From Tetrapisispora phaffii CBS 4417 (taxonomy: Eukaryota; Ascomycota; Saccharomycetes; Saccharomycetales; Saccharomycetaceae), in contig NC_016524.1 of NCBI RefSeq assembly GCF_000236905.1, positions 434,001-498,000 of the forward strand: a stretch of DNA of 64,000 nt, in the 5' to 3' direction. How positions within the stretch are numbered: the first letter of the stretch is position 1; the number at the start of each line of letters is the position of its first letter. The translations under genes were made by a program, and so were the position numbers. The notes below the pieces were generated by a model, which saw only the letters and a program-made list of their open reading frames with translations, was not told where the DNA came from and ran no database searches. Of the stretch, positions 51,401 through 60,048 are shown piece after piece.

Positions 51401-54176
51401 CTTCTTGAACTTTTGCCTCCTCAGCTAGCATTTCATGTTCTTTTAATTTTTTTGATTCTTCCTGTAATAAAGCTTGTACATTGGTTAACTCACTCTCTTT
51501 GTCACATAACTTCCTTGTCAGATCTACACACTGAGACTCAGTGATTTTTATTGCCTCTTCCATATTTTTAACATTTTCTTGAATTTTCCTATTTTTAACA
51601 ATATCATCCGAGGAGTTCAATAAAGGTTTTAACTTAATGTACAAGTTAAACCAAGGACTGGAGTTTATTAACTTATTATAGCTTCTGAATGATTGTCCAA
51701 TCTCTTGAGTTGCATAAATTTCTGCGAGTTCATGTTCCACTGATTTTCTAACCAACAAACCCTTGATTTTTGAATTAAACTTAACAGTTACTTGCATCAA
51801 TTTCTCTTCAATCATTTCTTCCATATTGGCAAGAACACCAGCTTTGAAGAACAATTTTGTTTTTCCTATTTTATATAAAGTAGGAGAGATGTTCATAATG
51901 TTCGATATTAATATTTCACAATTATGCTTGTAATTTCTTAAATCCAATGAAGTTAACATGTTTTTATCTAATAAAAAGTGGTATCTTTGATAGAACTCTT
52001 TAAATAATATACGGTTCGGATATCCCTCTCTAGCAATCCTTATACCTTCTAGAACACCATTACAACGTAATTGATCCAAAACGAGTCTCCTATCCAAATC
52101 CATTGGTAATTTAGAATTATTTGGTATAATACAACGAACAAAATGGGGATTAGTAGACTGCAATTGATCTACTAATGACTTCAGTTGTTCTCTATGTTTA
52201 GATGCTGTTGTAACCTTAATTGAGTTATTATAATAGTCATCAGATGCAAAGAAAGTAGCAATAATTTTAACAGATGAGCTGGACAGAATAGTTAATAAAT
52301 GTTCATTCAGTGGGTCTCTATTTTTTGTCAACCACCCTAGGGTATCGTATTCAACATCACCTGCATAATGCTTTAAAATAAAACAATCGGGCTTCTTCGA
52401 TCTTTTAAATCTTGAATCTTGGTTTTTATTATCACCCCAATTATTAATTAATTTATTGAAGAATGATTCGTCACTTGAGTTTGGAATTATAGATTCTTCA
52501 TCTAAAAGAGGCAATATACCAGTCGGATTAGAACTTTTAACTTCAATTAAGTCAATTGTAGCCTTTGATTCCTTCCCAAAATCAATGTAGTCCCAATCTA
52601 TGTTCTCTTTTAAATACTCTTTTTGCTCCAAGATAAACATGTGATTATTAAAAAATTGTTGAAGCTTTTCATTAGTATAGTTAATGCAAAATTGTTCAAA
52701 AGAGTTTTTTTGAAAAATTTCGAAACCAGCAATATCCAGTAAACCAATATAATTTACATCCAATGATGAACCCGTATCATCAGAATTGATTTCTGTGTTG
52801 TTTAGGTTCAAAGTCTTGTTTATCTTTTCAACAATGTAATCAAATAAATCTGTGTATAGATTTTTTGATAAAGCATGTAAAATTGATTTAGATTGTTGAA
52901 TATTCTTCGATTTGGCAACCCATTCTTTACCAGCTTTTGACTTGGGTTTTATCAGTGATTGTTCCAGTTCGTTTATATCTGTTATTCCTAATAATTCACC
53001 AATTTTATTTAATAATTCTGGATTTGAAAACCTAGCCTGTTTATCATTCTTATTACCAGTTGTATGATTGTATTGTAGATTACCGATATGCAAAATAGCT
53101 GAGATAATTCTAAAAATGTCAGAAATCTCTGTTTCAGAAAATCCAATTGTGTCCAAAGCGTTAATTAGATCTTCAAAGTTTCTACCGTCATTGGACGAAT
53201 GTATATCATTTAAAATATTGTATGAAGAATAAGCAGTTGACTCAATTAATAATTTTTTTTTTAAATCTGCATATTTTTCTTGCTTTAAAGCAGCTAATAA
53301 CTCATAAAATACATGAAAATTTCTTTCATCATTGGTTTGTGTTATTATTCTAGATTTTTCTAGTAAATACCATTCTATTTCTGCACCAAGTATTTTTTGA
53401 TTAAAATTTGAAATTTTAATTTTAATGAATTTACCAAATCTTGAAGAATTATTATTTCGCACTGTCTGTGAATTACCAAATGATTCTAAAATTGGATTAC
53501 TATTCAATATTTTCTTTTCAAATTTATTTGAACTTTCAATCGAATGATCTTCTGTAATTGATGTTAGATATTGTAAAATTTTCTTTGTATTTTCTGTTTT
53601 ACCTGCACCTGATTCACCTGTCACTAAAATTGACTGATTTTGTTTATTTTTCAATAGATTTTGAAATACATTTTCTGTAATATTATAGACATGTGGTGGT
53701 AATTGATTATTAATTCTAGCATTTGAATTATATTCAGAAGATGTTTGCACGTTCAATTCTTCTTTTGCTTTTTGGTTATGATATTTTTTAATGAATTCAT
53801 GACCATATATATTTAGCTGTTTATATGGATTAATTGCAACTAAAAATAATCCTGAATATGTATAAATCGAATCTTCCATATACCTGTTTTGGAGATTATA
53901 CAAAACCGATGGTTCATTCAAATGGGTCAATTCAGACAAATCATTTACTTTATCAAAAATATTTGGATTGACTGGCCATATGTAATTTATCGAAACCTGT
54001 ACTTGTTTATTATCAGATAATTTTCTTAAGGTTACTTGTTGCTCCACTGAATTACCATTTTTTGAATTATTATTTGATGAAGGATCTTCTGTTACCAATT
54101 CTGCTTTAACAAATAGCTCTTCAGTATCCGTGGGTATCCAAAATAAGGAACTTGAACTAGAACTACAAGTTGACAT
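48429..54176 (-). CDS. MYO1: Type II myosin heavy chain Myo1
   Basis: Protein of 1915 residues (S. cerevisiae Myo1, YHR023W: 1928), the motor of the cytokinetic ring at the bud neck. Motor domain ~60-790: P-loop GESGAGKT at 187-194, switch I NNSSRFGKF, switch II DIAGFEIF, actin-binding HFVRCIIPNN, and a relay/converter with LDQLRCNGVLEGIRIAREGYPNR. The neck holds degenerate IQ motifs: FNSKIKGLLVRK lacks the central Gln and the second is also weak. Residues ~870-1915 form a long heptad coiled coil with a break around SPNLITK...SMSPLRDRTNINPPAGN, where prolines interrupt it. The short C terminus is polar. The start is the first ATG, after which the protein has a run of six serines. Confidence 0.98.
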   Translation of the reverse strand: MSTCSSSSSSLFWIPTDTEELFVKAELVTEDPSSNNNSKNGNSVEQQVTLRKLSDNKQVQVSINYIWPVNPNIFDKVNDLSELTHLNEPSVLYNLQNRYMEDSIYTYSGLFLVAINPYKQLNIYGHEFIKKYHNQKAKEELNVQTSSEYNSNARINNQLPPHVYNITENVFQNLLKNKQNQSILVTGESGAGKTENTKKILQYLTSITEDHSIESSNKFEKKILNSNPILESFGNSQTVRNNNSSRFGKFIKIKISNFNQKILGAEIEWYLLEKSRIITQTNDERNFHVFYELLAALKQEKYADLKKKLLIESTAYSSYNILNDIHSSNDGRNFEDLINALDTIGFSETEISDIFRIISAILHIGNLQYNHTTGNKNDKQARFSNPELLNKIGELLGITDINELEQSLIKPKSKAGKEWVAKSKNIQQSKSILHALSKNLYTDLFDYIVEKINKTLNLNNTEINSDDTGSSLDVNYIGLLDIAGFEIFQKNSFEQFCINYTNEKLQQFFNNHMFILEQKEYLKENIDWDYIDFGKESKATIDLIEVKSSNPTGILPLLDEESIIPNSSDESFFNKLINNWGDNKNQDSRFKRSKKPDCFILKHYAGDVEYDTLGWLTKNRDPLNEHLLTILSSSSVKIIATFFASDDYYNNSIKVTTASKHREQLKSLVDQLQSTNPHFVRCIIPNNSKLPMDLDRRLVLDQLRCNGVLEGIRIAREGYPNRILFKEFYQRYHFLLDKNMLTSLDLRNYKHNCEILISNIMNISPTLYKIGKTKLFFKAGVLANMEEMIEEKLMQVTVKFNSKIKGLLVRKSVEHELAEIYATQEIGQSFRSYNKLINSSPWFNLYIKLKPLLNSSDDIVKNRKIQENVKNMEEAIKITESQCVDLTRKLCDKESELTNVQALLQEESKKLKEHEMLAEEAKVQEGILTEKLDELRTINKEIESNQAILASENKDYIEKIESLEKSINEQEQETKTLYEKREQKYIIEISELEADLKAKKETLHSLTLNNNELTDKLSKLTKVESEQRLKIKDMELQLSNSENDLDSKLVTLEKNCNVALVRLKTLLNDNSSLKTQIATLKRDHELFEQQLKLKIAETDALQQKLFQQNQTLKTLQQEKSKILLENTSMTKELNKTKENLKVYIQNFQELEQKHRALEEQQRSVKSGDEGRIMKLETRISEESARNKNLSEEIKRMNNDRAMELSINRSIVNESDHNVEKMASKIDLLEAELQDLTVAFNKATENEKNMTSKLRFTETKLASTVLEIQTVTSQRNKLRKIIESSDLKVNLDNELLKVDNTSEISAKQLTLEAQYLRKQLEIETKARYDAEAKLSSLSKKFEKSSGDAISSPNLITKLKASEEKVRQLEIRLKSMSPLRDRTNINPPAGNIFLNRENIGKYEDEVRFYKLENYKLQEFLNNADKKINSLVHSLKQSDTKTALLIDNLERLKVDTEKTNEHNDVLTSKLKQNETQLTNTFNQLDNSNHKIAELSHALNQAENDVQGMAKLIDDLKSTNKEMDKSIWDVEMQRNDISTKLQECMVDLQKKDDQINILKSSIDHYKGEMIKMESNLTNVDELERLREELHSFSKIETEYKKTISNLNYNLETLQNDYEANVAELLRENSHYTSKLEQLTLDRDNIIAENQDISKRYSESIVTQNNLIKELDDIRDFCANLEKKLSSMDIELVTTKDKLYKTITENTDLLNNKAYLEDALKLQGEQIERSSQLIEKLQMEVNDSKLKYDDLKQKKIDVSEENTTINKLNMKLNNDIKLLEKQLADTSEKDLWSSRLNELQDQLTSETNMKYELIKENKVLGNDLEDLKNLNTKQMEIIKIANEERKKLEGDSMEYINKVSNLEKQLSKQQLDIKRMIRDNSYFEEKVEELDKEVEYWKQKFQSLSPNKNDANVNSQQIMT

Positions 54177-56921
54177 TGTTACCGTTTTGTGTTTGGTTGC
54201 GAATTGTTTCTATGGTCTACAAAATGTTGTAATAAAGTCGAGTAATCCTGTCTCGTATTTCACCTATACGTTTAACAACACACTTGCTCTTCAGCTTAGC
54301 ATAATTGTATTACAATTTATAATTTTTGATATAAGAACGCAGTTATGAATACGTTTTGTTATTACTATATACATTAATTTAAATTTAATCTTTAAATTTA
54401 CATATTTTACATATTTGTTTCTTTCCCTTTTTGGAAACAAATAAACAAAAAAATCGATGCCTGCTTTCAAAATAAACTTAGCACGTGATAATCACGTGTC
54501 AATGATTACTTGTTACCTTTTGTTTTATTGTATCATGTGATCATAAAATGATTAGCAGTTTTTTCAAGAAAAATACTTCGAAAAGGCGGGCAAGTAGCAA
54601 GCAGCAACTAGCGAGTGGTTAATTCAAAGTTCATGACATTATCAGTTAAATAAAAGGAAGTCTATCATTATTTCCAACAATCTAAAAACCAGCCAATATA
54701 GTAAGGTAAAAAAAAATAAATGCTGGTAAATTCAAAGTCGTTTCATTAAGAATTTAAGCGCCATTACAATTTTAAAAAATATTTTTTGTCAGAATTTATC
54801 TTGTGAGTTCAGATTTAATCTCTACTGTCATGACTTGTCTTAGTTTACCTTAATATTTAGAATCATATGGAGTGTTACAATATGAAAACGATAAATAAAG
54901 TATAAGTAATTAGAAAATACTAAATTCGGTGTTAATATATCGTTTATATCGATACCACTTATATTTGCTCAACTTTCCCACATACTGAGCTGCGTATCGC
55001 CGCAAAAAAGATAGTATATCGGTTCATAAAATACATTGATAAACGAGTGATTATTATCAAGATGGTTATTATAATACAACGTGATGCACTGGTATTGTAC
55101 CGTTTGGTTAACAATCGAACTTCAAATAAACTTAATACGGATCCGTTTATCTTCCGTGTAATAATTAATTAAAATGAAAATTCTCAATCTTTTTTCTAAT
55201 GCAAGTATTCTAACTTCACTCACAATTTTTTTCATTTGTACCGAATGAATGCAAAACACGATGAGAATGGCTTGAACGAAAATAATATAAAAATTGTTTT
55301 TTTTTCTTTCCTCCTTTGTTTTATTATATCATTTCGTAGAACCATTTTTCAACATGTGAGAACTATTAAAATATAAATTGAGACCAAATATTGTGCCAAA
55401 AACAGTAAATTGAATCTCACAAATTAAATTGCCGAACAAATATATAGATACTATATCAGTTACTTTTGAAAAAACATAGACTGTTGTCCTTCCGCCTTCC
55501 GTCTCTTTTACCCAAAATGGGTTGTCACAATATTATGGAAGAATTAAGAAAATATGGGAAGATTGAGGAAGGCAAATACCTTTCGAATTAATGTGAGACT
55601 GCTCAATAGGAAAACTTTGTTATGAGAATGCGGACTTAAATATTACCTGCGGTTTATATCCAGGAAACAAAAAAAAAAGTAATTTCTTCATTCATATTGA
55701 ACCTAAGAATTCCCGTTCAATAGTGCATTCTGGTATATTGTCCTTTTCCTTCTTCCGTTACACCTACGGGTTAATTAACAATATTAAATACTTACCGTTC
55801 CGAAAAACGTGCTTAGCTCGCGTATTTTTTTTTTGAAGATGCGGTGTAGGAATTTTGTCTTTTTTTTCAATTATTTTTTTTATAAAAAGTAAAACTACTT
55901 TCGTTTCTTTTTTTCTTAATTTTTAACTTCTCCCAGCTTTTACTTGCGCTGTTGAATAGGTTTCTGACACGAAAAGTGACATAGGTCATGAATGCATGAA
56001 CATGAACATTGTACCAATAGAGGGTCTTGTATCTCCTCTTTGAATTTCTATAGTTCTTGATTCAATTTTTCGAAGTTCGTTGTTCCATATCTAGAGATAA
56101 GTAACCTCAAGTGAAATATATACAGGAGATATTTATTTGTTGCTTTTTTAAAAATAAAAAGAAATGATTCAATTGTAATCTTGCATGCCGTCGTCATTTT
56201 TTATTATTACTTTTATCTATGTTTTAATATCGGTAATTATCTAAGCGATCCTCTACGAAGATTCTCAATTGTAAAGGTTTCAATTTGGTTTCGTTAAATT
56301 ATATAAAGATTAACCATCAATTTTAGGACTAAGATCTTGTTACAAAAATTGAAGACCAATACCGAATAAACTAAGGTGACTTTGCAGAAAATTTTTTTCT
56401 TACAAACAAGGTGTATTGTTCGATGGTAATATGTCAGTTTACCTGCAACACAATGTATAAGACCCGCAGCTTAATCGAGGTTCTTATTATTTCAAATGTC
56501 ATTAAAGGTATTTAACTTGAATAGCACATTATAGGCAACGCTTTATTACTTCATTATCGCTTCTAATAATGCTATTGGAATGCCGTTATTTATTTTATTT
56601 CCTGGGTGAACATCTCTGTTCATTATTTGCACAACAAAACAAAACAAAAAAAGAGAAGGTCATCGGTTAACCTTTTTAATCATCTCCTGTATATCTGAAT
56701 ATCGAAGTGAATATTCTATATACTGAATATCACTTCAAATTAAAAAAAGTATATAAATAAAGATTGACTTCACTTTCCATCATTAATGACTTTATCTTAT
56801 CCTATTTTTTTCAAATTATTAAAATCTATAACGCCTCTCATTTTTACATTTCCAAGACTACACTTATTATATTAATCAACTCAACAAGAATACCAACCAT
56901 CATTTAATAATTGAACGAACT
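54177..56921. promoter_or_regulatory. 2.7-kb divergent intergenic region MYO1/YHR022C
   Basis: The longest stretch without a gene. Contains a CACGTG dyad near 54.5 kb, long T and A tracts at 55.3, 55.8 and 56.1 kb, a diverged ~50-bp direct repeat at 55484 and 55738, and one SCB-like CACGAAA at 55968-55974. A frame at 54130-54348 overlaps the MYO1 start antisense and is not supported. No tRNA or recognisable snoRNA. Confidence 0.5.
54482..54498. promoter_or_regulatory. Dyad of two CACGTG boxes (Cbf1/Pho4-type)
   Basis: CACGTGAT, one A, then ATCACGTG: an exact 17-bp dyad about 310 bp upstream of MYO1. Both halves match the Cbf1/CDEI consensus RTCACRTG. A third match (CATGTGAT, reverse strand ATCACATG) is at about 54534. 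Confidence 0.6.
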
Positions 56922-57932
56922 ATGTCATTTTCTCTACTATTCGATTATGAGATGAATTTTTGTATAGAATCAAGATATAAAGATCTAACAAATAATAGAA
57001 TAACTTTATTTGCTTCTCAAAATGTTAATAAAACAGGCTTACTTTACAAGTTTCTGAGGTATCCAAGGTCACCCCCGGAAAATACTAAAGAAGATATCTA
57101 TAAACTTAATCTTTTACTTAGTTCTGTATCAAAAATTTTAAAGGAGAATAGTAGATGTGATACAACGACTATTATTAAACAAAATAGAAAATTAATAAAA
57201 TACTTAATGGATAGAAAATCCGTAAATGCATTTCAAATTCAAATATTGGATACAGATACATCAACTGATTCAAGTTATTCTTCAAGTAATTTCGAGTTTA
57301 ATGAACTTAAAATAATGCAAATTAAGCAGAGTGACGTCTTTGTTCTATGTTATAACGCTTCAGATATAGATTCATTATATGAGTTAAAGCGTTGCTACAT
57401 CAATATCGTGGCATGCTTTGACAATCTCAAAGATATGATACCACCGATATATTTTGTTGGCTTACAAGATGAAAATTCTTATCCATTGGCGACTTTAAAT
57501 AACGATCCAGTTACATTTTTTAACGACCTTGGAATTGATATCAATACATATCCGTATCTCGTTCAAATTTCAGAACTAAATGCGACTTCAGATAGTTACA
57601 AATCTTTGTTGGTAAAAATTATTTTAAGTGCCATAAAGTTTAAAATTGAAAGAGAAAAACTAATAGAACCTAATGAAGTAGAATCAAATCAAAATGTCAA
57701 TAATAATAACAATAACAACAGAATTTCTGCAAAAATCCAGAATAAAGTACAAACAAATTCCATCTTAACGAATACATTTGACCATAATGTAGCTGATACC
57801 GACATTGCACCAAACTCAACTACAGCGATTCATTCCAATGAAGTATCATCAAACAAAAGAACAGTAGTACGAAAAACTCGTTCAATACAAAAAGAAAACC
57901 TGCATAAAAATCCTTGTTGTATAATATGTTAA
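56922..57932 (+). CDS. YHR022C-family Ras-like protein with degenerate GTP site
   Basis: Protein of 336 residues, placed beside MYO1 like S. cerevisiae YHR022C (256 residues, uncharacterised, Ras-related). The layout of a small GTPase can be followed, but the nucleotide motifs are poor. The P-loop position reads ASQNVNKT (31-38) instead of GxxxxGKT, the DxxG region reads LDTDTS, and the NKxD position reads GLQDENS. The hydrophobic strands around them (VFVLCYNASDIDSLYELKRCY, PPIYFVGLQ) are kept. A polar tail from about residue 240 includes seven asparagines in a row and ends in a lysine/arginine-rich part and CCIIC. The last four (Cys333-Ile-Ile-Cys336) form a CaaX prenylation box with an adjacent Cys332. 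Probably a membrane-anchored pseudo-GTPase; function unknown. Confidence 0.75.
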   Translation: MSFSLLFDYEMNFCIESRYKDLTNNRITLFASQNVNKTGLLYKFLRYPRSPPENTKEDIYKLNLLLSSVSKILKENSRCDTTTIIKQNRKLIKYLMDRKSVNAFQIQILDTDTSTDSSYSSSNFEFNELKIMQIKQSDVFVLCYNASDIDSLYELKRCYINIVACFDNLKDMIPPIYFVGLQDENSYPLATLNNDPVTFFNDLGIDINTYPYLVQISELNATSDSYKSLLVKIILSAIKFKIEREKLIEPNEVESNQNVNNNNNNNRISAKIQNKVQTNSILTNTFDHNVADTDIAPNSTTAIHSNEVSSNKRTVVRKTRSIQKENLHKNPCCIIC

Positions 57933-59522
57933 TTTATAATACTTCAGAGAACTGAATTTTTCAAATACTTTATAGACAAATAATATTATAAGAATAGCAT
58001 CCATTTATTTTTCTAACTATACCTAACACTTAGATTTTAAGGTAAACACTTTTTATATGCTTAAATATTTCGATAATTAGGTAACAGTCAGTGATGTCTA
58101 ATTGTTACTATCACTAAAAACTGGTAAATATCGACATCGTAAACCCTTCTATAAACTTCACTCTTATTTTAAATAAAATGTAAGTGCTATCGGTTAAAAA
58201 GCGAAAGGTTCATAGAACACAAAACTCTTGCTAAAAAGTATAACAAACAAAATCATTTATCAATGGCTTCCTAGAATGAACAGTATTGATATGCTCCCAC
58301 ATAGTTAAAATAAAAAATGATTATATAAACATAAATCTTCCATAAAAGTGAACAGTAAATATTCTAGCAACATTCACGTATAAATATGATCTTAACAAGA
58401 ATAGAAGTCAATATAATGATATCAAGCTCATCCTTCAATAAGAGAACCCGAGGTAGTAAAATAATCAAACTCCGATAGCAGATCTTCACCTATATGAATA
58501 CAGAGACTTCTTTATTTGAAAGGTTATTGAATGTACCATAGTTACCGTTATCATGACAGAATGCCCAATCAGTTTATGAATAAAAGAATGTACTCAAATA
58601 ACTAGAAGTTTGCTTATTATTACGAACTCCTAGTCTTCTTTGCAAATAATGTATTGATAATTACTTAAATCTTCAGCGGTAGAGTGCCACATTCCCGACA
58701 AAATCTATGACAGATGTTATAGTTCGTAATAAATATTTCAAGTTTTTGTAACGTTGCAAAGTTAGTAAATTTGAACATAAAATTCTAGATTTAAAAGTGA
58801 TTGGTTTCAGTTATTCCAATTTGCTTCTTAGATAAAACTTTGGCGATTCAATATTGTTAGAGAATTGTTGTAAACCAACCTTAGGAAACCTAGTTAGATT
58901 ACTGACGCAGTATATGCTAATCGATATATCCGATAAACCGGTTCAATAAAGATATTACGTTACAAATGAAACAAGGTTAATCTGTTGAAAATGCCACTGG
59001 TCGTATAAGTGACTATACGATACCAGATATTACCTCTATACGAGACTATTGTTATAAAACTGAAACAATAAGTCCTCACGAGAATGTAATAGCAGAATTT
59101 CTAATGCATAAATAGTACTGTAGAACCATCAGCCTGCCGTACGTGTTCAACTCGACGACGTCGTCTCGAGTGGACAGAACGGTAGATTGAAATAGTATGT
59201 ATATATAAACCCCGGTAATCAATAGTTAACAATTCATTGATCCAGGTCCAAGAGACCAGAGAGATTAATCTAATTATATAGTATGTAATTTAACTACATT
59301 TTAATATATTAAAGCAATGAATTCATCTATTGAGCACGTACAGCCAGTTAGGTGTCTTTAGCAATGTGATGTTTCAGATTTTATAATTTATTTCTCAATT
59401 CAGAATATACTTAACCTGACAAAGTTATTTACTTCTTGGTAGGGTTTCTTAATAAGATTATGTTCTTGTTTAAATTAGTAAGATAACACAAACTCGATAA
59501 CACAAAGGAACCATAAATAAAA
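57933..59522. other. Intergenic region between YHR022C and tRNA-Asp, with LTR-like segment
   Basis: About 1.6 kb without an ORF of note. The right half has a different texture (more CG words, small hairpins). 58983-59299 begins TGTTG, contains TATATATAAACCCC and ends in ACA, loosely like a solo LTR. The S. cerevisiae neighbour of YHR022C (RPS27B) is absent, so a synteny breakpoint lies here. Confidence 0.45.
58983..59299. mobile_element. Possible solo LTR of a Ty-like element (weak)
   Basis: Starts TGTTGAAAATG and ends AACTACA (TG...CA ends). Internal features: an imperfect hairpin at 58998-59027, a 12-bp palindrome GACGACGTCGTC at 59154-59165, and a TATA-like TATATATAAACCCC. It lies about 220 bp upstream of a tRNA gene, the usual target of Ty1-like elements. 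No target-site duplication could be matched and the ends are uncertain. Confidence 0.25.
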
Positions 59523-59594
59523 TCCGGGATAGTTTAATGGTTAGAATCCGCGCTTGTCGCGTGCGGGATCGGGGTTCAATTCCCCGTTCCGGAG
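59523..59594 (+). tRNA. tRNA-Asp (anticodon GTC)
   Basis: 72 nt, no intron. The acceptor stem TCCGGGA pairs with TTCCGGA (one G-T pair), discriminator G. D arm TAGTTTAATGGTTAGAAT; anticodon stem-loop CGCGC-TTGTCGC-GTGCG with GTC; T arm CGGGGTTCAATTCCCCG. Very close to the S. cerevisiae tRNA-Asp. Internal A and B boxes are intact, and a run of eight T (59596-59603) gives the RNA polymerase III terminator. CCA is not encoded. Confidence 0.98.
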
Positions 59595-60048
59595 ATTTTT
59601 TTTAATCAAAACAACAATATCAAAAAAACTCCTAGTACCTTCAGAAAAGATAATTATTAAACAGATTTGTTATCGAGATCTAATTACATAGAAACTAGAA
59701 AATATATTCTTTTTGAATGATATCAAGTATAATATTGTTATGGATATGGTAGGTAACAATTTCTTTATTTCATATAATGTCATTATTTTGAAGTTATATT
59801 AACTACGAACAAAAAAATTTTTATAGCACAAGGCGTTTTAGAAAATTGAAAAATCTAAGAGATATAAATAAGCACATTTAATTTTGTAGAGAACTTATAT
59901 ATAAAAGAAGATTTGGAACGACTGTACGTACCTCACCAACTATATATTTTGAGAATATTTTCAAAAATTTTAGAGGAAACAAGGTTTCTAGTTAAACAAA
60001 GAGGTGTCACCTACTTAAACCAATTGCCCACAAGACAACTTTTTTAGA
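59595..60048. other. Intergenic region: tRNA terminator and NUP192 promoter
   Basis: 454 bp, AT-rich, with TATATATAAAAGAAG near 59895 as a possible TATA element. The first 10 bases hold the Pol III T-run. Confidence 0.5.

Noticed and set aside
54428..54541. CDEIII-like TGTTTATTTGTTTCC plus CDEI words on the minus strand
   Set aside because: The essential CCG is CCA, the spacer is not extremely AT-rich, and the site is a promoter.
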